Shown here: positions 11,501 to 22,050 of the stretch, in pieces
Layout of the letters: every line of letters begins with the position of its first letter
Numbering within the stretch: the first letter of the stretch is position 1
Assembly: GCA_033064195.1 (NCBI GenBank)
Contig: JARBJD010000039.1
Coordinates: forward strand, 124,001-188,000
From: Blattamonas nauphoetae
Lineage: Eukaryota > Preaxostyla > Oxymonadida
DNA length: 64,000 nucleotides
Direction of reading: 5' to 3'
Translations under genes and position numbers: made by a program
The notes under the pieces: generated by a model
Database searches by the model: none
Told to the model about the DNA's origin: nothing
Seen by the model: the letters and a program-made list of their open reading frames with translations, nothing else

Positions 11501-13872
11501 TCAAAAATGATCTTACATATGTAATAACTTAGTAGTAAGTCGTTTTTCCTTACTTCTTACTACTAAGTCATTTTTCCACGACTTAAGTCAACTCAGAGGG
11601 CCCGACAACCCTGGTGTCGTGATACAAAATGGTAGTTGTTCATATCCTTCTGTCCTTTATTGTGTCCCTCAAAGTTGAAAAGAGAAATATATTGTCACAT
11701 CTTTTACCCTGTGGACCTGAATAAGTTGAGATAATTGTCACCGATGAACAATGGATAGAAGATCTTCGACCACGTTCGTCAACGGGATTATTCGCCACTT
11801 CGACTTGATCATTATGAAATTCCACAACCTTTTGATGTTTTTTGTGAAGAAGAAAGCGAAATGAAGTGATGATAAAAGTTGGGAAATGATCATACCATAA
11901 AAAGTGAAAGGTGTGATCCAAGGATCACACCTTTACGTTAAATGATCATACCACTATTCTCTCTGTCAATGGAGGATCACTTCTGATTGAGAACTCGATC
12001 TGGGACAACATTGGATTTGATGCCTCTCCAATCGTCGCCAAGTCATTTGCGACGATCACTCTCTCGAATCTCCGAATTGATGGTCTCCTGAGCAACGAAC
12101 TGATCGAAGCGACTGGAAGAGTCCAACACTCTCAATTGTCGAATTCGATTGTTGACAAAATTGTGATTGAACAAACCACAATCACTCACAAACGAGGGAG
12201 TGAAGAAGCAGAATCGGATATTGATGAGTTGTGTGGATTTGAAGGGAATGGTCTTCTTTCGTTGACGAACGTGTCAGCGACGATCACATCATCGTCGCTC
12301 TCTTTGTTCACAGAAGGAGCGCTGCGTGTAACTTCGTCTGATGTCACACTCATTGGTGTTTCGTTCTGGAATCCATCCGGATCGTTGCTGTTCCCATCTG
12401 CTCAGCGAAACATCCTGTGCTCCAACTCTGTTCTTGATTATTCGCTCCCGAACAGCGACACAGCGACGCAGACTGGTCTGAGTTGGGTGTTCGTGAAAGA
12501 CGAATGCGAATTGATCGGAATCAACCAAAAGGCGCCTCTCTTCACTCCCACAGTTTCAGATAAAAGCAAAGCTTCGAAAGTGGCGAACAAGAAGGAAATT
12601 GACTTCACGATCCAAGGCGAGATGCTGATGCCGTGTGGGCTGAGTATTCGGATCTTCGACCCATCGAAAGTCTCGAACGACGAGTTAAAGACGATCCCTG
12701 TCTCACAACTAAGACCGACAGAGTGGAACGAGACGAACCTGGTGGTGAAGGTGGAGGAATCTGAATTGACTGGCCTCAGCCTCAGCAAAGGACTCTCCTG
12801 GACTTTGGAATTTGGAAATGCGCAGTTCACACAAGAGCACGTAGTGTCACTTTCAAACATGGCGCTCTCGCCCAGCACGAAGAAACTGCTTTCGTGGATG
12901 ATTCCAGTCATCGTCGTTCTCGTCCTCGTAGTTGTCTTCCTCATTGTGCTGGCAGTGTTGATCACGCGGAGGAAGAATCGGAAGGCAGCTGAGAACCAGC
13001 AAGAAGAGATGGATGATGTGGACGAGAAGATGGAAGTGGAGGATGGATACGCGCAGTCGAGCGTCAATGTGCCAGGTTCCACTGACGAGATGACGTCCAA
13101 TCTTGAATCTGAGGAGAGGCCCAACCGTGGGGACAAGGACGACGAGCCAGAAGACTCGCACGCACAACCAGCGGAAGAAGTGCTGATCTGTGGGAACTCG
13201 TTTGATCAGACATACATCTTCCAGCGAGAGACACTGTACAGCCGTCTGCACACGAAAGCAGTGCTGTTCAATCGACTTCAGGCGATGCGAGAGATCGCTC
13301 GTGGTCTGCTCCAAGTTTCGATCGACAATCCTGACTCTGAGCTGATGAAGAAATTCACACCTCACATGGTTCTGTTTGACAATCAGAATCGAGTGTGCCT
13401 GAAACTGAATGTGCCAAAACAACAACCAGCGCAGTCGCTGACGACGCAGGAGCGCCCAAACGATGAATTTAACGATCAGCCAGTTTTGGCCGCAGATCCA
13501 TCGGAACCAACACCAGCGAAGGCAGTGGGAAACGAGGGCATTCGATGGGAGGCTCCGGAATGCAGCAGCAAGAGTGCTTTGATTGACCCACGAAAGGCGG
13601 CAGTTTTTAGTCTTGGTCTTGTGATGTGGGAAATTGAGACTGGTCTTGTGCCGTTCGGCGAAATGGACGCAGTGAATGCGCAGCGTCAGCTGAGTCTTGG
13701 AGTTGGTCTGAAAATGGATGGAGTGAAGCCCGAATTCCGCGAGATGATCGAAAAGTGCGTTCATCCTGATCCGACCGAACGACCCACGCTGAAAGACGTG
13801 ACGAAATTTGCAGTTGAATGGAGTCTGAAACGAGAAGCCCAAAATCCAGCTCCCCAAAACCCGAACCAGTGA
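5501..13872 (+). CDS. Giant type I membrane protein with signal peptide, repeats and cytoplasmic pseudokinase, split by an insertion
   Basis: The product starts with a signal peptide (MSPLGLLFLFSIACTEQ). A long ectodomain of repeated beta-rich modules follows, often built as KILSITQDGLNRRLLVEGSE or VTKVQAGVLNDVPMFLLHGE (loosely IPT/TIG-like; my inference). After these comes a CG-x-AARPCSSV motif opening a probable beta-helix segment. One frame runs 5501-10480. The rest resumes at about 11932 (FTLNDHTTILSVNGG) and runs to TGA at 13872. Between them lies the insertion 10479-11931. The downstream half has a membrane helix (LLSWMIPVIVVLVLVVVFLI), a basic stop-transfer and a kinase-like C-lobe: IRWEAPE, FSLGLVMWEIETGLVPFGE and CVHPDPTERPT. 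The ATP-binding lysine, HRD and DFG motifs are not recognisable, so it is probably a pseudokinase. The insertion probably leaves a truncated secreted protein unless it is spliced out. Confidence 0.7.
10636..10643. repeat. Left 8-bp target-site duplication of hAT MITE
   Basis: GTGTCGTG, identical to 11614-11621. Confidence 0.85.
10644..11613. mobile_element. Non-autonomous hAT-type DNA transposon (MITE), 970 bp
   Basis: Ends are perfect inverted repeats CAGGGTTGTCGG / CCGACAACCCTG. They are flanked by identical 8-bp direct repeats GTGTCGTG at 10636-10643 and 11614-11621. The 8-bp duplication and CAGGG-type ends are the signature of the hAT superfamily. Subterminal regions repeat CTTAGTAGTAAG and CTTACTACTAAG motifs in both orientations, as is common for transposase binding. 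The interior holds no convincing transposase, so movement would need a helper in trans. The perfect duplication suggests recent insertion. Confidence 0.85.
11614..11621. repeat. Right 8-bp target-site duplication of hAT MITE
   Basis: GTGTCGTG, identical to 10636-10643. Confidence 0.85.
11907..11934. repeat. Perfect hairpin at right border of outer insertion
   Basis: Arms AAAGGTGTGATCC and GGATCACACCTTT surround a 2-nt AA loop. It marks the point after which the surface-protein frame resumes. Confidence 0.7.
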
Positions 13873-14426
13873 ACACCATTTTAATATTCACTCTATTTTC
13901 AATGTGATTCGTAGCTTCCCAAACTACGAATCTCCAACATTCTGTTTTCTCCATTTTCTCCACGTCATTGATTTCCGAGTGTTTTCTGCTTTCCAGTCTT
14001 CTTTTCCCGTCGTTCTGTTCATGTCGTTGGAATGTTTATCCATCTCTACCTCTCAGATTCCTCATTCATTCAAGCCATGCTCTTCTCATTGTGTCTTGAT
14101 TGGTTTTCATTCTATTTGTCTTCCTTCTTGCGCGAATTTTCGATTATCAACTTTCTGTTTCCAAACCTCTTCATGTTTCATACGACGATTCATGAAGAAC
14201 CATCTCTCTCGCAGAACAGCACTGTTCGGCTCCGAGATGACCCGCAATTGTGTGAAGGCATGATTTGTGATGTGGAGCACTTCACCACTTCGACTCCCCT
14301 CATGAACTGTCTTTCTTCAGCTTTTTTCTCTTTGTTCGGACAATTCTCTACAGATTAATCACCATTTTTCAATTCAGATTTCTGTTTTGTCCACCATGGG
14401 AGAAAGTAGAGGCAGTATAAAGGAGG
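13873..14426. other. Intergenic, pyrimidine-rich, no gene seen
   Basis: A T/C-rich stretch follows the pseudokinase stop. Open frames exist on plus but read as low-complexity Phe/Ser/Leu strings with no recognisable domain. I support no feature here. Confidence 0.4.
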
Positions 14427-15420
14427 ATGAGAAGCCGAATTGTGACCACAATTGAGTTGATTCGCCAAAAAAAGAACTTGTGGGATGGTCTCATTTGGAC
14501 CAGATTCCACCCGTTTTGGAACTTGAAGTGCTTTATCGTTTCCATTCTGATTAAGTAGCAGTCGGCCACATTCTCAACAAACTGAACAAGTGATTCTCCC
14601 CTTGTTTCTCAGATCTCATCCAAGGCTCGTCATCCCAAAATAAGAGGCAGATCACGTCATTCACAGTACCAAGACACTCTCAAACTTACAGATCCATCAA
14701 TTCCCATCATGACAAATCAGCTCTGTAACGTTTTCTTCTCCAACCAGCAACGAGGAAGATTAGTACAGATCTCCCCTTTGACGTTGGACCTATTATGATC
14801 TCGGATCTACCGATCAGCAAAACTCCAGTAATTGGCAGATTGACCGTGATATAGGTGAGGGAGGAGTGAATCTGGAAGGTGAAAGTCCTGGCTTGACTAA
14901 CAGCGTAAAACGAATTGGCACACAATCAGATCATCCCTTCGTAATACGAGCACAACATGCCACACGTTCCCTTCGCCATTTTCATCACCACTCTCTTTCT
15001 TCGCGAGAGCCGGCCACTGCCTGAAACCAAGCGCCCACAATGATGCCTGGACATCGTCTGCCTATTTTTGTTCAAAAACCGGATCAAGATGAGATTTTGG
15101 GCTATATGCCTCATCATGAACTGTTAGACAGTCATTGTCCGCACTTTTGGTCAGACTTCGTATGGGCCACAGGATTGGCACATTCCTGAACATATTCTCA
15201 ATCCTGGTAAGGCTGATGGAGCCCCATCAACCAATTGCCACTCCCTGCAGGCATCTATAGCACCACTATCTCACCCCCTGCCGATTCTCCACGCGAAGCA
15301 ATGATGTGAGTTTTGTTGGATGTAGTGTTATTTTCGTTTTTCGACTGCATTTCCAACAGCTGATCATGCGACAGAGAGGTGTTTCGATCATCGTATTATC
15401 CATATCCACTTCACCTCATC
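14427..15420 (+). CDS. Unidentified exon-rich region, probable multi-exon gene
   Basis: Several short blocks read as protein and are separated by well-formed short introns. Starting at the ATG at 14427 (MRSRIVTTIELIRQKKN), blocks include SKARHPKIRGRSR, STRKISTDLPFDVGPIM and ISDLPISKTPVIGRL. A further clearly coding stretch near 15058-15180 reads LPIFVQKPDQDEILGYM. Good splice signals occur at GTAACGTTT...CAACCAG (23 nt), GTGAGGG...CTAACAG (47 nt), GTAAGG...CCTGCAG (45 nt) and GTGAGTTTTG...CCAACAG (about 52 nt). I could not join all blocks in one frame, so the gene may be decayed or have more introns. No family is recognised. Confidence 0.3.
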
Positions 15421-15557
15421 TTGAGGAGACATGGATATTCCAACAAAAATATCTGTAGGGATTCACTGTGGAAAGTGAAGAGGCCTCGCAAAGAAAATGA
15501 TAGTTCTGTTCCCCACAGGACAAATAAAGGTCTGAGGTCCTACAGGTAACGAACAAG

Positions 15558-15965
15558 ATGACGAAGAACATGACATGCCTAAACACGAAATCTAGCACCC
15601 AACAATTCTTCTACACATTCCAGCGCAAAGAAAACGACCATAGTGGCTCCATGCGCGCATTTAATATTGATTCAAAAGCGGTGGTTGAAATCACCCAAGT
15701 TCAATGTGAGCAAGCTCAGTTCAAAACAGCTTCTCCAGCAAAAAATGAGAAACAATACTACCATTCCAAATTCTCCGTGGGTGGAGAGATCTTGACTTTT
15801 ATCGACAGAAAATTTGAAGATAAAAAGAGCCCTTTCAAAACGACGAAACAAAATCAAAAAGAACAACCATGTACACAACATCAAAGTGCATGGTCTCCAT
15901 CTCTCACCTTTGTCATGATAATAATTGATGACCTTCTCTCGATTATTTCCATTCTCGTCTGCTAA
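15558..15965 (+). CDS. Possible exon of an unidentified plus-strand gene
   Basis: A 135-residue open frame has protein-like composition in its middle (ENDHSGSMRAFNIDSKAV, KFSVGGEILTFIDRKFEDK). Its end looks like intron: just downstream a CTAAC branch-like site is followed by a pyrimidine run and TTTAG (about 15961-15994). It may splice toward 16016. No domain is recognised. Confidence 0.25.
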   Translation: MTKNMTCLNTKSSTQQFFYTFQRKENDHSGSMRAFNIDSKAVVEITQVQCEQAQFKTASPAKNEKQYYHSKFSVGGEILTFIDRKFEDKKSPFKTTKQNQKEQPCTQHQSAWSPSLTFVMIIIDDLLSIISILVC

Positions 15966-16015
15966 CTTTGTTTTTTCATTCTTTTCGGATTTAGGCCAAC
16001 ACCAAGTCGTTACTC

Positions 16016-17771
16016 ATGTTCTTGCAGGACTCTACGTTACTGTATTGTGTTGTTCTCACCCTTATTAGTCTGCATCAACAGACTCCAGACTTGAACCATC
16101 GCTTCTGTTTGCCAGATACTACGCTGCTCTGGTATGAAGCAAACCTGTGTCCTCATTCTATCGCAAAATATTGCTTCTGTGCACTGAGTGAGATTTCCAA
16201 ACAGGTTCGATGTCTCTTCGGAGCCTTCACACAACCCATCAAGACCTCACCCTTCCTGACCTGGAAATATCTTCATTTTGTCTCTCCTTTGAGCGTATTC
16301 CTATCCTTTGGGAGATCTTTTCACAACTTTCCTTCATCATCTCATCCACTCCCCAGCACAATTGACAGGACATCAATTAACTTACATGGCCCCTCACCTT
16401 CCTCATCTGCGACCTTACCCATCGATCTTTCGACCTTCGAGTCCCGGCTCGCTCCTCCAGATGCGATTATAACACTCCTTTGTACTCATCCATTTCAGTT
16501 CCCACCAACTTTGAAGGATTTGAACACCAACCTCGCACCACCCAGTCCCTCTGCTCCCCAATGTTTTCCTGGTGTTTTCAGTCCATCAGTGAATCATTGC
16601 TGCAAGTGTCTTCAACACTTTGTAACCGCCTTTGTTTTTTTATTCCTCACATTTCTCTCTCCAGTCTCAATTTTTCTTGCGCGCAACTTCACCAGTCAAC
16701 CGGACTCGGACTATTTCAACACCATCCCTACCGTAGCATCTCAGAAAGTGGATCAAGCTCCCATTCTCACCATCGGAGTCATTTCGCAGCCATCTCTCGA
16801 CTCCTTCCGGCCTCAGGACCCAATTGAATACCCAGTCGAGCCAAAAATAACTCAGCTGGATTTTGAACAGTTTAACATGACTTCTGAACCTCCAACATCG
16901 CCGGAATACGATTATATCCTCGTTGTTGTTATTTTTCAGGAATCTGTGTTCGACTTCGAGAACAACCAACCCTCTCGCTCTCTCCCGTCCAGTCTGAAGA
17001 CAGTCTGGAGTGGCACAGACAACCCTGACTCCCAAAAGGACCAAAATTCCCAATAAACATCGAGCTCGACCAGCCAAAGCTCAGAACAGGCTCAAACAGG
17101 TCAATCTTCCGCCGAGATGCAGACACGAACAGGCCGGTTTGGGTTTCAATATCCTTCGTTCTTCGACTCGTCGGAAGATCCTCCGCCGCCTCCCAACTGG
17201 AACTCTAAGACGGGGCCATCAAGCGATCATCCAACGCCGAAGAAGAAGACGAAGGACGAATCGGAGGAAGAGGAGGACAACTCCAGTGAGGAGCAACCCA
17301 TTGTCCGAATGAAGAGAACACACTCATCGACCGATCAAGAGAGACAGCTGGTGGTGGAGGAGGAGGACAGCTCCAGCGAGGACCAGTCGAGTACCAGGAA
17401 CAAGAGATCACACTCAGCAACAGAGGAAGAGAGAAGGGAGGAGCGAGAAGAAGATCAGAGACACCTCGCTGAGATCTGCGGAAGGGAGATTGCGCTTGTA
17501 GGCGGAATCGAGAATATTCACTCCGCCTGGTTTGGATTCGACATCCGCAAGCCACCACCGAAAAAAGCACAAAAGCCATAATTATTTCATTGGCGTGGTA
17601 CGTCTCCGAAGGACGCAGGTGCCCCATAAGAACTCGTTCTCTTTTCACCAGTCCTCCCCACTGCGAGCACTGCCATGCTGGTTACCCACCAGGGACAACC
17701 AGCACCAGGTGAGTGGAGTCTGTATATATTTTGTGTTTTTCTCGTTTATTGCAGTTTGTGATGGTTACCCC
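16016..17771 (+). CDS. Unidentified Ser/Pro-rich, acidic-repeat protein gene, 3' end interrupted by the DIRS element
   Basis: A 346-codon frame (16016-17056) and a 154-codon frame (17117-17581) lie in the same phase, separated by one TAA. That is either a short intron I cannot place or a decayed gene. The second part contains two copies of a roughly 28-residue acidic repeat (EEDNSSEEQPIVRMKRTHSS and EEDSSSEDQSSTRNKRSHSA) and ends in a lysine/proline-rich tail. Downstream, strong splice sites (GTACGTCTCC, TTTTCACCAG, GTGAGTGG and TTGCAG at about 17708-17755) define two more small exons. The last of these reads into the DIRS left end at 17772. The element therefore sits in the final exon. Function unknown. 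Confidence 0.4.
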
Positions 17772-17813
17772 AATCACTCTTCAGTGATTGTCGACGAATG
17801 GCTTTCTCAGTTC

Positions 17814-17932
17814 GGGATGAAGAAAGTTTGAGTAATTTTCCTGTGAATTGATCTTAAATGAAGAAAGAATGAGTTACTTTTTGGCTTTTTTGGAGTTTTG
17901 GTTCCGTGAAGTGATCCCCCCTTTGTTACTCC
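17814..17932 (+). repeat. DIRS left inverted terminal repeat
   Basis: About 119 bp, the exact reverse complement of 22220-22225 plus 22583-22695 once the nested MITE is set aside. The element extends left of it to 17772 through sequence matching the first half of the internal complementary region. Confidence 0.85.
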
Positions 17933-17957
17933 TTTTTATTGATCTTCACGTATAAGA

Positions 17958-19208
17958 ATGAGTGAGAGAACAGAAAATACCATTATAGCTCCATCAGCGG
18001 AGCAGATGGCATCGAACCTCAACGCTATGTTCGACATAAAGACGGAGTTTGTTCGTTTTCTTGCGGCTTGGAGGGACGATGATAATGACGTTCTGGAGAA
18101 GTTCAAGGGTTTCTCGGCTCCCGGGGACCTCACACCATACGCGAACATGTTGTTCCACATGGTAAGAATCTTCTCAAAACACATAGATCTCGCCGGGCGA
18201 CAAGATTCGTCTGTCTGGGAAAGTCTCCTCCCTCCGGAGGATCAATGGAGGGTGGAGGTTCCCAGGTTTGGTGAAGCGGTTGTACAGCCTCACCTCCACA
18301 ATACCTTTCGATCATTATCTCCCGCACCGGTTACTCCACGGGGGATAACGCCAGAGGTATTTCGGAACTTGGATCATCATCAGGCGGTGATATGGCCCAC
18401 TGACCCTCAGCATCCTGTGGAGATCGGGCAAGGACATCCCAACCCCTTGATAGAGGGTATAAACGATCGGGAAGCGAGAGCGGAGGCTCTCACTGACACC
18501 GCCCACCTCCTCCCGGAATTTCAATGGGAGGAAGGTGAGGAGAACGAACTCAAGGAGAGGATGACAAGTATTCCGGATGTGAAGTTTTATCCGGACACAG
18601 TTTCGAAATTACAAAGTGACAAGGGTAAGAATCACCTCAACAGGTCATTGCACCAACTGGAAGCAGATTCTTTCCATCTGGTCAAATTGGGGGTTGTTTC
18701 TTTCCGAAAATCGGACTCGGTTGAGGAACTTGCGAGATCGATCGAACTAATGACCTTGAAGGCGTCGGAGATCACGAAATCGATAAACGATGTCAGGATT
18801 ACACACCTACTCGCATTGCCAGCAGAAGAGGAGGGCGACGCAGCACGGAAGGAGTCAGAGCAGAGACAGGAGAAGAGGATCGAAGCTTTAATTGAAAAGC
18901 GGGACAAAGCTCGATTGCAAAGTCAACAGATCCGTTCCGCGACGCGCCGCTTTTTTCGTCCGGGCCCCGATCAGGGGCATCAAGGACTCGATCCACGACA
19001 ACGACAGACCAGACCATTCAGCAATTTCCAACAACAGAGACAGCCACACCCGCGGTATCCTCCATCAGCACAAGGACCATGGTCGCAGGGAGGCTCATAC
19101 GGAGGAGCCCGCAACACATCGTCCAGGCGGGGTCACACACCCTCGAACCCACCGAACAGGTTTCAGCCTCACCTACAGCCGAGGCAGGGTTCCCAGCGCC
19201 GGAACTAG
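17958..19208 (+). CDS. DIRS gag-like ORF1, 416 aa (fossil element part)
   Basis: Starts MSERTENTIIAPSAEQ just inside the left repeat. The N-terminal two thirds are helical and acidic. The last 100 residues are rich in Gln, Arg, Pro and Gly (FSNFQQQRQPHPRYPPSAQG), consistent with nucleic-acid binding. Position and composition match the gag-like first gene of DIRS elements; no zinc knuckle is seen. Confidence 0.65.
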   Translation: MSERTENTIIAPSAEQMASNLNAMFDIKTEFVRFLAAWRDDDNDVLEKFKGFSAPGDLTPYANMLFHMVRIFSKHIDLAGRQDSSVWESLLPPEDQWRVEVPRFGEAVVQPHLHNTFRSLSPAPVTPRGITPEVFRNLDHHQAVIWPTDPQHPVEIGQGHPNPLIEGINDREARAEALTDTAHLLPEFQWEEGEENELKERMTSIPDVKFYPDTVSKLQSDKGKNHLNRSLHQLEADSFHLVKLGVVSFRKSDSVEELARSIELMTLKASEITKSINDVRITHLLALPAEEEGDAARKESEQRQEKRIEALIEKRDKARLQSQQIRSATRRFFRPGPDQGHQGLDPRQRQTRPFSNFQQQRQPHPRYPPSAQGPWSQGGSYGGARNTSSRRGHTPSNPPNRFQPHLQPRQGSQRRN

Positions 19209-19209
19209 G

Positions 19210-21023
19210 AAAGGATCGTCGATATCCACAGATTGGAGGGAGGACCAGACATTTTTGGCGAGCGTGGGAAGAATATGGCCTCGGGTCGGTGATTCGGAAG
19301 GGATTCAGCATCGATTGGAGGGATGGGGAGGTTCCGACTTTCAGAAGTACTCCCTTCGAGTTGCGTCTCTCCGGGAGAGAAGAGGAGGGCTTGGCAGAAG
19401 TCATCAAGAAGGAGCTCGCGGATGGAGTGATCAAGGAGGTGGCGAGAGACACAATCAAGTGCTGGAACCCAACGTTTGTTATTCAGAAAGGCGACGGGAG
19501 TTGGAGGAGAATATTGGATTGCCGGCAAATCAACAGCAGCGTAATGCAGGAACACTTCAAGATGGAAGGATACTCAGCTGTGGCTCACATGTTGGAGGGA
19601 GGGGTTGTGGATATGCAAGCTGGATCTGGCGCATGCATATCTTCACATCGCCCTCAGTCCGCGAGAACATCTTTACTTCGGATTTCAGCACAGGGGGAGA
19701 ACATACGTGCAGCAGACGATGTGTTTCGGGTTGACTTCGGCCCCAAGGCAATTCACAAAACTCGTGAGACCGGTGGTAGCAAAGTTCAGGAGACAATTTC
19801 CCATACTGGCCTACCTGGACGATTTCATCGTCATGGGCCAGTCAAAGGAGGCGGCGGAGGAGAATATAGAACGGGTGAGAGCAGAACTCGAAAAACTAGG
19901 CTTCACAATCAATTTGGAGAAGTCTGTATTCACAGCGAGCCAGCGGGTGCAATTCTTAGGGCTGGAATGGAATTCAGTAGCCAGGACAGTCGGAGTGGGG
20001 GCAGAGAAACGGAAACTGGTTCTGGAAGCAGTGAGGGAGAGATTGAGGCAAGCCGGGAAAGATGGAGAAGTCAGAGTCAAAACGATGGCATCGTTGATCG
20101 GCAAATTGCAGGCGATGGCCTTTGCGGACAGTATGGTTCATTTCAAGACTCGTCATCTTGTCGATTGGAAGGAGTCTCTTGTGTCCAAACACGGTTGGAA
20201 CGCAAGAGGGAAGCTCGGCCTGGCGGAAGTCGAAGAGCTGAGATGGTGGAAAACAAGGCTGGCGATGAAGATGGAGCGTACGATCCAACAGTTCGACCAT
20301 CTTGTTACCATGGTCTCAGACGCCAGCGAATGGGGACTCGGGGTAATTTGGGAGAGAAGGGATGGCGAGAAACAGAGTTGGCAACGCAGATTCGATGCCG
20401 GCGAGACAACGTGGTCGAGCAATCGAAGGGAAGCCGAGGCGATCTTGGAGGGCTTCGAGGAGGGGGTAAAAAGAGGTATGATCAGGAATGGAGAAGACGT
20501 TCTTGTCAGATCAGACAATATGGCAGCGGTTGCCAACATCAATCGGAGGAACTGCGCGGTTTCACTCCTCCCACAGTTTTGTGCACTGTTTCAACAGGCG
20601 GACAGCGCACGGAGCAGAATTTGGGCCGAACACATAGCGGGCAAGGAGAACGTAGTGGCAGACAGACTCTCGCGGATGCGAGATGCCACGGACTACGCCC
20701 TGAAACCGGAGATCTTCAGATGGATCATCCGGGAGTTCAAGATCTTGCCGAGCGTAGACGCCTTCGCGTCGGCACAGAACAGGAAAGTCAGAAGATTCTG
20801 GTCGCTGACTCAGGAAAGCGGGTCGGCGGGGACAAACGCGATGCTCCAAGACTGGAACGGAGAGTCGTGCGTTTTCGCCTTCCCCCCGATTCCCCTCATC
20901 CAGAGAGTACTACTGAAATGGAAGAAGAGCACCACTCACCTCATCCTGGTGATTCCAGATTGGAGCACGATTCCGGGCAGAGACGTGTTGGAGCAAGAAG
21001 CACTCAAGACACTATCACTGTGA
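19210..21023 (+). mobile_element. DIRS reverse transcriptase-RNase H region (fossil element part)
   Basis: Reverse-transcriptase motifs are visible: a catalytic KLDLAHAYLHIAL block near 19615 and the YLDDF box near 19815. An RNase H-like region around 20300-20550 includes SDASEWGLG and RSDNMAAV, and ends in a segment (VVADRLSRM) shared with DIRS and related elements. Treated as a fossil; its frames are not resolved here. Confidence 0.8.
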
Positions 21024-21099
21024 AGGACAGAGGAAGTGACGACGATCGGCCCAGGCCTAGAAGCGAGCAGGAGCTCGCGCCCACCAGGTCTCCTCCGAG

Positions 21100-22050
21100 C
21101 ATTCTTGCTGGGGAGATCTGGGAGGGACTCACAGACATGTTAGGGATGGAGGAAGACACGATGCTTTGGATCCTCGCGGGAATCAGTGAGGCTACTGTAC
21201 GCCAATATGCCGCATCTATAAGGAAGTGGATCGAGGAGGAATATCAAGCGAAGAGAGATTGGACAGCACTCAACCCTGTGCAGGTCTCGAATTTCCTCTC
21301 TCGGTGGATGAGGAGGACTAAACCCCCAAACACAACCTCGATTGCGCGGAGCGCTCTATCTTTCCTTTCCCAGCTGCTGGGAAAAGGCCAGGTCGGTACC
21401 TCGCTCACGGTCACAGCGACTATGCGGGGAATTCGCCGAGTGAACCCACAGAAACCAAAATATTCAGACATTTGGGACGCCAGGATCATGGAGAAGGAAG
21501 TTTTGAGGAGATGGACTGACAGGGACACGCTAGGCGATGACGAGATCAGGACTGCGCTCGCCGTCACCCTCATCCTTCAACATGCGCTTCGTTTCACGGA
21601 AATGAGCCGAATCAATCGAGAGACTGTCAGGATCGATCAGGAGAATGACGAGATCAGCTTCATCACCAGACTGAAAACTGGCGACGGGGAGGAAACGGTG
21701 ACGCTGAAAGAGAGCCATCTGACCGAAGGGTTGAGAGCAAGGGATTGGATTTCGCTATTGGACGGAAGGAGGGAGGTCGAATGGGGGGGACAATTACTCG
21801 GGGATCTCGACAGGTCGTTATCAGCGGGGAGATCGCCTCCAGAATTAAACTGCTCATGGGCACGATTGGGTTGGACAGTTCGAAGTACGGTCCGTACTCC
21901 CTTAAACACGCGGGAAGATCGAGGAACAGATTGATTGGGATGAGCGACGGGGACAACGCTCGACAGGCAAGACTCTCCTCGAGGACAAACACCCTCCAAC
22001 GATTCTATATCAAGCAGTCATCACCTCCCAACGGACTCAAACTTTCTTCA
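21100..22050 (+). mobile_element. DIRS tyrosine recombinase region (fossil element part)
   Basis: An N-terminal SAM-like core-binding segment (ATVRQYAASIRKWIEEE) is followed by recombinase signatures: an arginine box (LQHALRFTEMSRI), a later SLKHAGRSRNR block with the His-x-x-Arg arrangement, and a C-terminal tyrosine in LQRFYI. This replaces the integrase of LTR elements and fits integration without target duplication. Confidence 0.75.

Larger units (their letters stand above)
10479..11931. mobile_element. Composite insertion in the pseudokinase gene: foldback-like sequence carrying a hAT MITE
   Basis: This noncoding block separates two halves of one open frame. Without the nested hAT MITE it is about 475 bp. 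Both borders carry hairpins built on GTGTGATC: GTGTGATCA-CAT-TGATCACAC at the left border and a 13-bp-arm perfect hairpin at 11907-11934. The 10-mer TGATCATACC also occurs near both borders (10507-10516, 11887-11896, 11943-11952). I find no clear target duplication for the outer block, so its class is uncertain. A foldback element or an enlarged intron are both possible. Confidence 0.5.

Noticed and set aside
10507-11952. TGATCATACC as a 10-bp target-site duplication of the outer insertion
   Set aside because: A third copy lies inside the block, and the resulting pre-insertion sequence would keep a stop codon, so it does not mark a simple duplication.
17054-17056. An in-frame TAA between two coding-like stretches, hinting at TAA/TAG read as glutamine as in Streblomastix
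   Set aside because: The dynein-like frame is open for 6,679 codons with no TAA, TAG or TGA, and several other long frames also avoid all three. A glutamine reassignment would place many TAA/TAG codons inside them.
16016-17056. A possible long gene recognised by its open frame alone
   Set aside because: Much of the first two thirds is low-complexity Ser/Phe/Pro sequence. Only the last third looks like protein, so it is given low confidence rather than a function.
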